A DNA stretch of 64,000 bases from Pseudoips prasinana (lineage: Eukaryota; Arthropoda; Insecta; Lepidoptera; Nolidae): NCBI GenBank assembly GCA_951640165.1, contig OX621252.1:12742501-12806500 (forward strand). Direction: 5' to 3'. The notes beneath the pieces are model-generated. The model worked only from the letters and a program-made list of their open reading frames with translations, did not search any database and was not told the DNA's origin. Below are positions 42,635 through 53,473 of this stretch, in pieces (positions within the stretch are counted from its first letter, which is position 1; each line of letters opens with the position of its first letter). The translations under genes and the position numbers were made by a program.

Positions 42635-42968
42635 AAAGACTACGCCCGCTTTATCGAAATTAATCCCTGTGTTCCGGGGTACTTTACAAACATATAATAG
42701 ACGGACACAAATTAGGGCCGGGACACATAAACACGATACGACGTCGTGTCGTACCACGATGCGGCGTACATATATGGCGTATGCGTACAAAAACGCCGCA
42801 TCGTGGTACGACACGACGTCGTATCGTGTTTATGTGTCCCGGCCCTTACATCCAGACTCAGAACAACTATTTATAGGTGACACAAATAGTTGTCCGGCGC
42901 GGGATTTGAACCCGCGACACGAAGCGGAGAGGCGACTGTTTTAGCCACTACGCCACACGTGCAGTCAA
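42635..42968 (-). repeat. SINE-C containing a palindromic MITE
   Basis: Body AATTAATCCCTGTGTTCCGG at the left; head at the right with GGGATTTGAACCCGCGAC and GCCACTACGCCACACGTGCA. The insertion 42715-42845 splits ACACAAATTA from TTACATCCAGACTC. Confidence 0.75.
42715..42845. mobile_element. Palindromic MITE with TTA duplication
   Basis: 131 bp: two 53-bp arms, perfect inverted repeats by eye, around a 25-bp spacer. Arms start GGGCCGGGACACATAAACAC and contain CGACGTCG. TTA at 42712-42714 and 42846-42848 suggests PIF/Harbinger-type mobilisation. The ends differ from the 15.5-kb Harbinger, so another transposase is implied. Confidence 0.8.
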
Positions 42969-43184
42969 TATTAACATTGTGTCTGAATTATATAAATTCA
43001 GCGTAAAATTTTAATAACATAATCTCCTATAAAATTTTAAGTGAAAATGTCAAATACGTGGTTAATAATAATGTCAATTAAAATCTTAAATAAATGTCAA
43101 ATTAACTTCCAATATACAATTTAGTGAATATAAGTAAACGACGTGAAGAGAATTTATACAAAATAAAAGGAATTGTCAATATAT

Positions 43185-43300
43185 AGATAGATAGATAATA
43201 CTCTTTATTGTATACCTCAAGAAACAATACAAACTGACAACATATACAAATTATATATACAACATGTAACTTAATTAACGCACATCCTGAAAATAGTTTG
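43185..43300 (-). mobile_element. LINE 3'-end fragment
   Basis: A short GATA repeat followed by CTCTTTATTGTATACC and TACAACATGTAACTT is typical of the minus-strand 3' end of a LINE. No coding sequence. Confidence 0.45.
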
Positions 43301-43552
43301 TTCAGAATCGTTTACTGAATCGATTTATATCATTTTTAATATAGGTAATTTTTTATTCCTAAATAATTAAACTACGGAAATTATCGTTATTTTTACCCTG
43401 TACAGTCAAAACAAATTGAAATGGACCGTCAGTCAAAGTAATAAGACTTTTTAAATCGCAGATTTATTTGTATGCATACAAATTCCATAATTCAACACAA
43501 AATAAGGAAGAATAAACTTTATTCCAAGAAACTAATTTAGTAAATAACAATG

Positions 43553-43612
43553 CATACATACACGAAGAGGCGAGGCTACTGTCTTAGCCGCTGCACCATA
43601 CCTGCAGTCAAA
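43553..43612 (-). repeat. SINE-C head fragment
   Basis: CACGAAGAGGCGAGGCTACTG and CCGCTGCACCATACCTGCAG match the SINE-C head. Confidence 0.55.
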
Positions 43613-44231
43613 AGATTAATAATTCCCTTACAAACCCTTAATAGTATAAGAAGCAATTCAGGAGCTTTGTTACAACAATTCTACATTTTTTGGGTTAATT
43701 GGGCCATCCTCAGACAAAACACATATGCGGTTATTTCAGATATCAATGTAAATGTAAACAAACGGTGTATAAAATTCTTTCAACATTCAACATAATATCT
43801 GAATTATAAAAAGCATTTTAAAAATAATTTAGTTATTAGACAGATCGTTTATGGATGGAGAGATCAAGGAATAATGAAGTAAATTGAATGAATCAATTCG
43901 TAATTTAATGAACAACAAACTCGAATTTTCCGTATTGACTGACTAAGAACAACATCGCTAATCCTATAATGAACTGGTTAGGGGTAAACCGGTTCATTTA
44001 TTTATGTTATCTAGAGAGCAAAACAACTAGTGTATGACGAATATATGAATAATTTCAACATAGTGGTTCTAAATTAGTTCATAAAATATTAAGTTAATTT
44101 TAAAACCACTCAGTACTGAACTGATTCAGCAGCTAAACACATTATTTATTGGTGTTTACAATATTCCGTACTATATTCACAATAAGAAAATCCGAGGAAA
44201 TAGTTAATAAATCAATCTTTGGGACAACTAG
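43613..44231. other. AT-rich non-coding stretch
   Basis: No gene or repeat family recognised. Confidence 0.5.
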
Positions 44232-44306
44232 CACACCCATGGCAACCAGATACTTGCCTTTCACGCCGCAGGTCGTGGGTTCGATTATAGACAAATTACA
44301 CTAGGT

Positions 44307-44340
<34 letters not shown>
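44232..44340 (+). repeat. SINE-B head fragment with (AT)n
   Basis: CTTTCACGCCGCAGGTCGTG and GGTTCGATTATAGAC are the SINE-B head; an (AT)n run of about 30 bp ends it (44309-44340). Confidence 0.65.
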
Positions 44341-44343
<3 letters not shown>

Positions 44344-44449
44344 ACTCTTACATGCGCAACGAACGGCTGCGTCTTCGTGTTTTCGTAAACTCTTTCCATT
44401 CGTTTTAAATTGACGAAGAGTAAGAAGAATTGAACTTATTGAATCAACA

Positions 44450-44622
44450 TCAACATCAGAGCTCATTGGGGCGGGGGGAAGGGTCAGCAACACTTGTTTG
44501 CTGACTCTAAAAGGCCGGCAACGCACTCTTCTCCTCTGGTGTCGCGAGTGTCCATATGCGGCGGTGATCACTTATCATCAGGTGACCCACTTGCTCGTTT
44601 GTCGCCCTCTGATATAAAAAAA
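44450..44622 (+). mobile_element. LINE 3' end with poly-A
   Basis: AAGGCCGGCAACGCACTCTT, ATATGCGGCGGTGATCACTT and CATCAGGTGACCCACTTGCT followed by A9 is the familiar 3' end of a lepidopteran LINE. No coding sequence retained. Confidence 0.6.
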
Positions 44623-45727
44623 AAACATGTCAGCCAGAACCTGTTCCCTGCTTGTTAAAGGCCTCCCCTCAAGAACTATTTGGGGTGATATACTAAAATC
44701 ACCAGACTGGCAGATGGCTTAGTGATCGCAGTATGATTGTCGATCAGACTCAGATATACCCTGATGCCGTCGTTATAACTTCTACACTCCTCAAGGATTG
44801 ATTTGAAGATACATATTGAATACCGATTTCTATATAGTTATATGTATTACTTTCGTTTGGTACCTAACAAGCATCTAGATTGGCAATACTTGCATAAATC
44901 TAATAGCAGAGTAGATGATTTTAGTGGCGGGTGAGGCCCATATCTGAAACCCATGCCATTGATCGTATTCTCTCCAAAAGAATTTGACTTTTAGTTTCAG
45001 CAATATCTAAGTTGGAAGTCCATATGGAGACTTTTAGGTGTTTGTTAAGTAGATTAATATTACTGCAAATACTCTGAGATTTCCTGTAAAATAGCCTGGT
45101 TGTTACCTATAACCGCACTGTAATATATTGAAACTTATCTGTTTAAAAACATTTCGAACAAGTCAACCAACATGTTGTTACATATTTTTTCTCATTCTAC
45201 TCATTTTCTTAAACAAACCCTTGCCGTGCTATCAGAGTTGTTATAACTACCCAGTGGGCCTTCGACATGGCTTAATAACTGTTGTCAAACGACTACAACT
45301 GGGATCGACAGCTTAAGGTGCCTTCAGAATCACGGACAGACTCAGAAATTAAACCACTTTAGCGGTCACCTATCTATAGACCGACCGCGAGCCCAAGTGC
45401 CTAACTCTGCTGACCATTTAAGGACTGGTGAGAACTATAAGGACCACAATAATGTAAAATTAAAGGCGATATAAAAATTAATATGTATAATTTAATAAAT
45501 AATATATTCTATAGATACATTAATATCACTTGCTTTGGAAATATCTGCACTTCATTTTTCATCTCCGTTGGATACTGTGTTGGCACAGTCTAAAGCGGAA
45601 TCGTTAGACAACTTCAATAAAATAATGATAATTATGAAATCATGAGACGTACGTAGACGTCATTTCTCCGGGCTCTTATTATTACCGTCAAAAACTGTGT
45701 CTTCAGTAGATAACCCTCAATTAATCT
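44623..45727. other. Non-coding stretch, one decayed Repeat-R
   Basis: GTTAAAGGCCTCCCCTCAAG and GGCTTAGTGATCGCAGTATG (44650-44740) are a decayed plus-strand Repeat-R. The rest is unrecognised. Confidence 0.45.
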
Positions 45728-45905
45728 TCAGCACAGGTGCTCAACGGGCAGCAGCGTCTCTTTAAGCACTATGACGCTCATACTGCGATCGCTAACCCGT
45801 CTGCCAAGCATGGCGATTATGGCATACTCCCCCAAGATGATTCTTGGGGGATGCTTTTGTCCAGCAGTGGACTTTTTACGTCTGTTATGATGACAGCTGC
45901 TCATA
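45728..45905 (-). repeat. Repeat-R copy
   Basis: CATACTGCGATCGCTAACCC, GGCGATTATGGCATACTCC and TTGTCCAGCAGTGGAC. It ends about 70 bp from the stop of the first peptide gene. Confidence 0.65.
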
Positions 45906-45976
45906 GTTAAATTTTTACTGAACTTTAATATATAACGCTTTTCCAATTTAAATTTGCTTTCATATGTGTCACTGAA

Positions 45977-46354
45977 TTACTCGTCTTCATAATCCAGGAT
46001 GGCGCAAGCAAAACCTTTTCGTGTATGGCCCTCCGGACAGTTATTGCTTTCTATAATACCGACACGATCATCAAACTGGTTATCTTGGGGTTCTGCTGGA
46101 AGTTCATCTACGGAGTGCTCTTCAATTTCATCATCATTGTAATCGGCACAGAACATACCTTTTTTTTCATAACCATACGCACATTTGCCGCCATAAATAG
46201 ATATACGATCTTCAAATTCGTAGTCAGCAGGTACGTCTGTTGTTTTTTGATCTATAGACGTCTCATCTTCAGTAGTCAGTAGTTGGTGGTTCTTTAGCAC
46301 GTAACCGTTGATGCAGGCGATCAGACCCAAACACAGAACAATCTTCAAACACAT
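45977..46354 (-). CDS. Small secreted peptide with two cysteine modules (125 aa)
   Basis: Family member 1. Signal peptide MCLKIVLCLGLIACING, then YVLKNHQ as in members 2 and 3. Two modules follow, each introduced by F(E/D)DR: KCAYGYEKKGMFC and NCPEGHTRKGFAC, both with ten residues between cysteines, joined by an acidic linker and ending LDYEDE. An upstream ATG (ATGTAACTC) stops at once, which fixes this start; in members 2, 3 and 5 the matching ATG is in frame. ATTAAA at 45929-45924 may be the poly-A signal. No intron is needed. Likely extracellular with one disulfide per module. Function unknown; the core recalls ENF/growth-blocking peptides (C-x2-G-Y-x-R) but has one residue fewer between cysteines and an acidic, not KPTF, end. 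Confidence 0.8.
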   Translation of the reverse strand: MCLKIVLCLGLIACINGYVLKNHQLLTTEDETSIDQKTTDVPADYEFEDRISIYGGKCAYGYEKKGMFCADYNDDEIEEHSVDELPAEPQDNQFDDRVGIIESNNCPEGHTRKGFACAILDYEDE

Positions 46355-46408
46355 TTTGAGTTACATAAAATGTAATTTTAATGCATTGAATGACTGCTGG
46401 CAGTTGGT

Positions 46409-46445
46409 GGACTGTACTCTTGAATCATAAACATTGGGTTTTATA
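46409..46445 (-). promoter_or_regulatory. Core promoter of peptide gene 1
   Basis: TATAAAA at 46445-46439 and ACAGTCC at 46415-46409; the A of CAGT is 32 nt after the first T of the TATA box, right for an arthropod TATA/initiator pair. The 5' UTR end TTACATTTTATGTA...AAAATG is shared with members 2 and 3. Confidence 0.75.
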
Positions 46446-46662
46446 CTGTAATTAGTAGGAGAAATTAGTAATCACTTTGACGTCATCTATGTCAACGTTC
46501 ATTATTGTGGTTTAAATACAAAATACATAACATGTTCTTCGAATTAGATTGCAATAAACTTCTTGCGGATTTCAAATTAAGGAAAAACGTATGCTTAAAA
46601 TCATTTATAATTACATAATTTTAATTTATAAGAATCAATAACCAATAAGTCAATCTTATATG

Positions 46663-47175
46663 ACGTGCCGGTTGGCGTGGTTGGTAAATGCTTGCCTTTC
46701 ACGCTGCAGGTCGTGGGTTCGATTCATATCGGACAGATATTTGTGTGAATGAACATGTCTGTTTGTCCTGTGTCTGAGTGTAATCTATATATATAAAAAT
46801 CAATGCCACTTTTCGTTGTAATGTTATAACTCAACAACGCCTTTACCGATTTGGCTAATTTTGGTCTTGAATTATTCGTGGAAGTCCAGGGAAGGTTTGT
46901 ACGTAGAGAAAATTTTAAAAAGTCTTGAAAAAGTGTATATCAACATCTTTTAGTAATTTAAAATATTTTTTTGTTTGAACAAATGAACTTAATAATATTT
47001 TTTTTATTACTATGCCTTATACGTAGCGAAGCACGTACCGGGCCGCTAGTTATGTATATAACTATGTATTAACAAAAGAAACGTAGTATATCAATTATCT
47101 GGTTTCCGTAGTACAAACTCTGCTTGGTTTGGGAACATATGGGAATGTGTGAATATTTTCCAAGGAAATTATTAT
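46663..47175 (+). repeat. SINE-B split by Helitron-A
   Basis: Head GGTTGGCGTGGTTGGTAAAT and GTGGGTTCGATTCATA, body to GAGTGTAA, then Helitron-A 46784-47049, then TTATGTATATAACTATGTAT and the tail CTTGGTTTGGGAACATATGG. Confidence 0.8.
46784..47049 (+). mobile_element. Helitron-A inserted in SINE-B
   Basis: 266 bp from TCTATATATATAAAAATC to CCGGGCCGCTAG, preceded by A (46783) and followed by T (47050). The SINE is continuous across it with nothing duplicated; compare GTGTGATTATCTTTAT in the intact copy at about 59866. Terminal hairpin as at 9053-9314. Confidence 0.85.
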
Positions 47176-47674
47176 TATTATTTCATTTGTAAATCCTAAC
47201 AAAGCCATATTTTTGAAATATGGTAGTTTCCTTAAGATAAATAGTTTGCTATAATTATTAATTAAGGTATGAATAGGTAAGAAATTAAATTCGAATTACA
47301 TGCATACTGTTGACCGAGTACCTACTGGAGTTAATTTTCTTAGTATTACGGTAAACTTTCTTGAAAAATTAAGTGAATTTCATTTTATGTTTCCTTGACA
47401 AACAAATAATGGATTTATTTGTTTGTCAAGGAAACTCGACCTTCATATTTCCTTGACAAACAATTAATTCATACATATCGAATATAACATATTTATTCGT
47501 GAATCTAATTTTTTCAGTCTCTGAAACGATTTCTTTCATATTCCTAGAGTAATCAAGCTTCACCCTAAACACATCATCATGTCAGCCAAATTACGTCCAC
47601 GGCTGGACAAGACTTAACTTCTAGGCACTTTTGGTGCATGCTCATTACATGAAATTATTTTGTTTTCCATTGCA

Positions 47675-48388
47675 ATAGTTATTTGTTACACAAGACGAGT
47701 GCAAAGTTGCTTTTTAATCTCGTGCTATATTTTGATAACCGAGCAAGCAAAGGATTCTAAACTTCAAAGATGGGTGGATCTCGGGAAAGAGCACTTTTGC
47801 TCTTCGATATCTGAGTTGAAAAGTCGTTCTTATCCTCTAGAGGTTAAAGTAAATTTAAATTTAGAACAGCCCTAAGTTTGTGAATGCAAAATATAATTAA
47901 ACCTATTTACTTCTACCTCTATGGTGCCGATACAACTTTTTTAATTTATGAAAATCTAAGACTCGGAACCTTCTAGGTGTACTTTTTAAATTTATATTAT
48001 TATATTATATTACTGTTCTATTACACTCAAACTTTAGCAACGTTACTTTAAATTTTTCTTAACTAAATTTAAAGATTGTCATGTAATACTTACATATCAG
48101 AATATATTAATTAATACCTAAACTGAAGTAAAAGTGTTTATAGTAAGATTTTTTTTTCGCAATTAGTCATTTCCTCGCTGAGGTGTGATGAAAAGTTACG
48201 TGTTGCACTCAAGTGCAAAGATTTTTCACCTTGCGCTCTTTTGATTTCCTCGCTAATGCTCAGGATTCTAATTTTAGAAATTAATTTTTGGGATTAGATT
48301 CTATTTTAGAATCCTTCGCTTGCTTGGTTATCAAAATTGAGCACGCGATTAAAAAGCAACTTTGCACTCTTGTATAACAAATAACTAT
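47675..48388. mobile_element. Non-autonomous DNA element with about 86-bp inverted ends
   Basis: Left arm 47675-47761 starts ATAGTTATTTGTTACACAAG; right arm 48303-48388 read inward starts ATAGTTATTTGTTATACAAG. They stay paired through GCAAAGTTGCTTTTTAATC, TTTTGATAACC and AAGGATTCTAAA with few differences. Copy 2 of the duplication lacks it. No clear target duplication and no coding frame recognised; superfamily unknown. Confidence 0.75.
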
Positions 48389-48720
48389 TACTTACATGTT
48401 ATCCAATTCATTAAATGATTACAATCACGCATTACCTGACTCAGGTCTTTAATCCTTGGTCCCAATATCTGTTCTCGAATACGCTACGGATGGACCAGCA
48501 TTATATCCTTTTTACCTAATGAGTATTGGTACAGGAAATGCGTAAACTAATTAGATACCTACATTTACGTTGTATGAATAACAGACAATACAATGACGTC
48601 TAGCAAGTTTCTCGAAAAGTAATTATTGCACTAACGGTTTTTTACCTTTACTCATAAAACATAATACGTAAATTACATGTATATAGAATTCCCTTTTCGG
48701 ATACCTAGTTTTCACATCGG

Positions 48721-48760
48721 TATATAAGAACACCGTAATACCAGTGTCATAGCACAGTCC
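48721..48760 (+). promoter_or_regulatory. Core promoter of peptide gene 2
   Basis: TATATAAG at 48721 and ACAGTCC at 48754-48760; the A of CAGT is 35 nt after the TATA start. Almost identical to 56335-56374. Confidence 0.8.
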
Positions 48761-48799
48761 AGAGGCGGGTAGCAGTTCAACACATTCAAATTACATTTT

Positions 48800-49057
48800 A
48801 TGTATTCTAAAATGTGTGTGAAGATCGCTCTTTATTTCGCTCTGATTGTCTGTATTGACAGTTATGTACTCAAGAACCATCAAGTGCCTTTTACTCAAGA
48901 CTCTACTGAGAAATCTATAGATGTGCAAACATCAGATGTGCCTCTTGACTATAGATTTGAAGATCGTGTTATAGAGGCTGGAAATTGCGCCAGTGGTTAT
49001 GTAAGGAAAAGTAATCTATGCGTCCCTGAAAACTTTGATAAGGATTATGAAGAATAA
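48800..49057 (+). CDS. Small secreted peptide (85 aa)
   Basis: Family member 2. First ATG gives MYSKMCVKIALYFALIVCID; a second in-frame ATG at 48812 corresponds to the start of members 1 and 4, so either may be used. Signal peptide of about 20 residues, then SYVLKNHQ, an Asp/Ser/Thr-rich stretch, DYRFEDR and a single core NCASGYVRKSNLC with ten residues between cysteines, ending ENFDKDYEE. AATAAA at 49081-49086 lies 24 nt after the stop. Single exon. Almost identical to member 3 in promoter, UTR and signal peptide but not in the mature part. Function unknown; likely an extracellular one-disulfide peptide. Confidence 0.82.
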   Translation: MYSKMCVKIALYFALIVCIDSYVLKNHQVPFTQDSTEKSIDVQTSDVPLDYRFEDRVIEAGNCASGYVRKSNLCVPENFDKDYEE

Positions 49058-49080
49058 GTCATTGAATGTTCCTAACACCA

Positions 49081-49086
49081 AATAAA
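49081..49086 (+). terminator. Poly-A signal of peptide gene 2
   Basis: AATAAA 24 nt after the stop. The matching position in gene 3 (56701-56706) reads AATAAT. Confidence 0.65.
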
Positions 49087-49651
49087 CCTATTGATACTAC
49101 TAAGAAACTTGAGAGGTTAATTAAAATGAACTATGTATTACTTTGAATTTTATTTTTAAATCCTGTTATCCATATTTAGCCTACATATATCTTGATTTAA
49201 TGGATCTTGATTTCATTTGGGGATATTTCTGTACAGAAGATTTTTCAGTATCAGCCCGAAGTCTGGGAGTTGGTGGTATTACACCCCTGAGCCTCGGAGA
49301 GCACGTAAAGCCGTCGGTAATTTACCTAACCTTTTTCCGGTCGTGTCGCTTACCGTCCCACCGGATCATGAGAGTGATTTTATTTATTTTATTTTATTTT
49401 ATTTGAGACAACAAACAATTGCGTAATTTGCTTAATACTAATACAGAATTATTTAGAAAAGACTTAGTTAATCACACAACCAGCATCGTTATCTACAACA
49501 GATCATATGAAACGGTAAAACTAGTAACAAGCAACTATGGCAAACTATAGGTAATCAACAACATTAACTTAGTCTAGGTAGCATACAGTAGGTGTGAGTT
49601 AGGTATTATACAGTGTTAATAATAGGTATTTATACGGTAATAATATTTAAA

Positions 49652-52560
49652 TTAGACAAACTTATTCAGTAACTGTTTTTTAAACTGATATATAGACAAA
49701 GCAAATATATCAATATCAGTGAAATTATCGTTGCAACCTTTCATTATCCGCCTTAAAGGCGCTCGTTCGCCAGCGTTGGTTCTGCTAGGTGTAGGAGCAA
49801 ATAGTTTGTGAGCGTAGGTGTCACGGATACGACGGGAGCGACTAGGTATGCGAATAAATATTTGATTGACTAATTTATCACAGTCTAGCTTATTTTTACA
49901 GATCTTATAAAGTAACATTTGGTCAAGGTACATTCTTCTTTCTTTGAGAGTTGTAAGGGAAAATTTTTTGAAAAGAGTCTCATATGGGTACCGCTTCCGT
50001 TCAACTTTATAATTTAAGTAACGAAGGTATTTGCGTTGTACTGATTCTATTTGGACATTATATTTGTCATAAAGGGGGTTCCAAACACATGTGGCGTATT
50101 CCAGTTGTGACCGAATAAGTGACTTGTATAATAATAAGAAAGTGGCGGGTTTCTTGAACGAGATACAGGTCCGTCTAACAAAGCCAAAAAGTTTAAAAGC
50201 CTTGGCAGTGATATAATCTATGTGAGCATCAAAGTGCAGTTTTGAGTCTAAATAAATGCCCAGGTCTTTAATTAATGAAACTTTATCTAAAGCGGTACCA
50301 CAAAGGGAGTACGGGAAATTAATGACATTATTTTTTTTTGGTAAAAGTGATTGATTTACACTTAGATAGACTTAAATGTAATTTGTTAGCAAGACAATAA
50401 GCAGTGAATCTATCTAAATCTTGTTGCAATTTGACAGAATCTTCAATTGACCTTATTTTTCTAAAAACCTTTAAGTCGTCAGCGTACAAAAGGAATTTAC
50501 TGTTAATGAAATATTTTTTAATGTCGTTTATGAATAAAACAAAGAGAAGTGGGCCCAAAATGGAGCCCTGGGGAACACCAGAAGTGACGGTGATCACTTC
50601 AGAAGAGAACCCTTGAATCACTACATTTTGAGTTCTATTTTTAACATACGACGCAAGCCAACGGAGTAGGTTCCCACGGATACCGTTATACTCGATTTTT
50701 TGTAAAAGCATCGTGTGGTCAACCTTGTCAACAGCCTTGCAGAAGTCTGTATATATCGAGTCCACCTGTAGTTGGTTATCCATACATTCTAACAAAAAAT
50801 TTGAGTACAAGACTAGGTTAGTTAATGTGAAGCGACTTTGAACAAAACCATGTTGCTCAGAAATTAGGATGCTGTGCAGCGTAGGGTAAATTGCATTATG
50901 GACTAATCTCTCCAAGACTTTGGACACGGCTGACAGCAATGATATTGGACGATAATTGCAAATGTCATTTTTGATGCCACCTTTAAATACTGGCGTAACA
51001 TTAGCAGTCTTTCATAGCTGAGGCATGATACCTTCCTTGAGGCTACGGTTAAATAAATAGGATAATGGTACACTCAACGACTCGGCAGTATGTTTCAGAA
51101 AGAAAGGGGGTATCCCATCCGGACCCGAACCCTTGGTTATGTCTAAAGACTTCAGAGAAGAGGCAACAGTACCTTTATCAAATGAAACATTAGATAAAAT
51201 TACTTGGCTGTTTATCGGTCCCCCAGAACTTTCATTGATTATATTGTCATTAGGTTCATAAACCGAGCTGAAGAACTTCGAAAACATCCTACACACGTCT
51301 AAAGAAGCGCTACACTCCTCATTATTATAAGACATGGTGTTGGGTATACCTGCATTAGTTGTACGGCTTTTTACAAACGACCAGAAATGCTTTTATCTTT
51401 TTTCAAGCCGATTTCAACGGAATGCAGATATGTATTAAGGCAGTCAGCAGAGAGTAGCTTAAATCTCTTTCGATACAACGAAAATTGTTCATAGTCGGAA
51501 CAATTTTTATATCTTTTCCACTTGCCCCATGCTTTTTCCTTATTTTTAAAAATGTGTAGTAATGGGCGGGAAAACCATATGGGATATTCATTACATTTTG
51601 CAGGTCTCATTGGTACGTGAGTTTTTATTACCTCATATATAGTTTCATAGAAACGATTAATTGCAGAGTCCAACGAGATATCGCTCAGAAGTGGAGGCCA
51701 GTTGATATTATTAATATGCTTATTAATAGCAGAGTAATCGGCTTCTATAAAACGGTATCGAGGTACCGACAATCGAGCCATGGGTATATGTGATAAATCG
51801 AACGAATTGATAGTTAAAAAAGGCGGATGTAAATTATCAATTGATACTAAAGGCAAAGGTGCAGGCTCACAAACACATAACTTGTTAGATATTAATAAGT
51901 CCAAAGTACGGTCCAGGTTATTTTTAATATTATTATACTGCTTACAATTTATAGCCGATAAAAAATTAAGTAATAGAATGTTCAAAGGACTACTATTGTT
52001 ATGTATACGAGGCATAAGCGCAGGTGTCTTGTGCCAAAACCAATCGACATGTGGCAAATTAAAATCTCCAAAGATATATACGTTACCAATTGTAGGACAA
52101 GATAATTCCCTTTCTAGAATATTAAATAAAGCTTGGTAGGTAGTTAGCGATGGACTGGGTGGTACGTATAAACCGCACACAATGTGGTATCGATTAATTG
52201 ACTTAGCATAAAACTTTAAAATTATATAATCAATGTTATGTGGCATGATGTTCTTACTATCATCTTGATACTCGTATAGCGTAGAATTTTTTAAAACAGG
52301 ATGTCAAGCGTGTAAACCACGGCGTACCGCTATCAATACTCCTCCACCGTCAGATTTACCAGACAGAACACGGTTTCTATCACAGCGATACACTATATAC
52401 CTTGAGTCGATGAATTCACGGTCTTCAATATCAGGTACCAACCAAGTCTCAGATAAAACATATAAATATAAATAATGTCATGCGAATCCGCCAGAATGTT
52501 ATTATATAAGGTATTTAACTTTGTTCGTAGTCCGCGGCAATTTTGGTAGTAGAATGATAA
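49652..52560 (-). pseudogene. LINE ORF2 (endonuclease and reverse transcriptase), frameshifted
   Basis: Pieces on the minus strand. Endonuclease N-terminus near 52540-52250 (FYYQNCRGLRTKLNTL, with a stop near 52302). 51371-52246 gives IFGDFNLPHVDWF. The linker at 51012-51335 gives LDITKGSGPDGIPPFFLKHT. RT at 50328-50939 gives KVLERLVHNAIYPTLHSILI, YTDFCKAVDKVDH, GVPQGSILGPLLFVLFINDI and catalytic YADD (FLLYADDLKVF). The C-terminus at 49652-49933 gives RIMKGCNDNFTDIDIFALSI. At least three frame breaks and one stop, so inactive. Confidence 0.85.
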
Positions 52561-52561
52561 A

Positions 52562-53473
52562 TTACAGGCCATTGTGTGTGCAACAGACGTTAATACATAT
52601 TACTACTATAATTATATACAAGTGACTCATCCTATTTCGCAACCGGAGCAATACATAACATGCTGTCCTATCCCGATACAACAGTGAACACAGCTGCTTG
52701 ATCCAGACAAATTTAATTCCAATCTCTTTGGCAATATCCCGGACCCGACGAAATAACGTTTTGTTTTGCAAAGTTAAGTGTTCATTTAAATAAATCCTCT
52801 GCGATGGTCCTTGTATATTTATCTGCTCTGATGTGATGCCTTTGTTGAGGCGAACTGCTGATATAAAGCTGTCCCTAATTATTTGGGAGGAGAATTTGAC
52901 TATAATATTCTTCGGGCGTGAGTTGTTAGGATTACTTTGTGGTACCCTATGGATTGCAGTGATATTACCGTTAGATAAAGGCTGTTTTACAACTTTTGCT
53001 ATGCTTTCGACAATTGTGGTCAGGTTTTCTCCTCGCTTTTCCGGCAGGTTACTTATTTCGAGGTTACAGTTGCGCGCTCTTTGTTCCATAGACTCAATTT
53101 TCGCTTCCAAATCATTGAGTCTGGGCTTACATGTTAGTGCGTTTTGTTCCAGTATCTGCACGCGACTTTTAAGCTCCTGCGCACCTTTCTCGAGTGCATC
53201 ATATTTGTCGCTGAGGTAATTGAGAGACTTTTTCACGTCTCCAATTTCATCAAGCATCTTAGAAAAGTTAGCACCTTGCTTTACAAACCATGTCTCCATC
53301 ATGGACATCATTTTGTCCTGAAACGACTTGAGTTCGCGTCGAAATTCTGATGACTGGTCTTTACGCATTGTGATGAAGGGTGGTGGCGATTCCTTATCGA
53401 TATGTGATCCATCCTCACTTCTACGTCCCGTCTCAGGTCCAGCATAATTTAAGCTGCTATTAGATGTGTCCAT
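52562..53473 (-). CDS. LINE ORF1 protein, coiled coil plus FP25K-like domain (303 aa)
   Basis: Read from MDTSNSSLNYAGPETGRRSE. Residues about 40-135 form a predicted coiled coil (ELKSFQDKMMSMMETW, KKSLNYLSDKYDALEKGAQE). Then comes RARNCNLEISNLPEKRGENL and a domain ending IYLNEHLTLQNKTLFRRVRD with AKEIGIKFVW. This pattern is shared by ORF1 proteins of insect CR1/Jockey-group LINEs and resembles the baculovirus FP25K domain. It likely binds the element RNA as a multimer. After KFVWIKQ the frame probably slips, giving an unrelated tail. Confidence 0.75.
   Translation of the reverse strand: MDTSNSSLNYAGPETGRRSEDGSHIDKESPPPFITMRKDQSSEFRRELKSFQDKMMSMMETWFVKQGANFSKMLDEIGDVKKSLNYLSDKYDALEKGAQELKSRVQILEQNALTCKPRLNDLEAKIESMEQRARNCNLEISNLPEKRGENLTTIVESIAKVVKQPLSNGNITAIHRVPQSNPNNSRPKNIIVKFSSQIIRDSFISAVRLNKGITSEQINIQGPSQRIYLNEHLTLQNKTLFRRVRDIAKEIGIKFVWIKQLCSLLYRDRTACYVLLRLRNRMSHLYIIIVVICINVCCTHNGL

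Larger units (their letters stand above)
47620..49240 (+). repeat. Tandem duplication, copy 1 (continues at about 55208-55755)
   Basis: TTTTGGTGCATGCTCATTAC at 47630, the 400 bp before peptide gene 2, its coding region and about 200 bp after it match 55805-56920 closely. The copy is interrupted by the 47675-48388 element and, downstream, by a LINE and a mariner. The sequence at 55208-55500 matches 56930-57100, the downstream part of copy 2. Confidence 0.85.

Noticed and set aside
44309..44340. (AT)n run as a regulatory element
   Set aside because: Simple microsatellite beside a SINE fragment; no gene nearby.
46025..46282. 85-codon plus-strand frame with hydrophobic stretches
   Set aside because: Antisense shadow of peptide gene 1.
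52600..52700. Cys-rich tail in the +1 frame after LINE ORF1 as a zinc finger
   Set aside because: Appears only after assuming a frameshift, is very short, and the FP25K-like domain normally ends near here; probably chance.
52833..53219. 128-codon plus-strand frame
   Set aside because: Antisense shadow of LINE ORF1.
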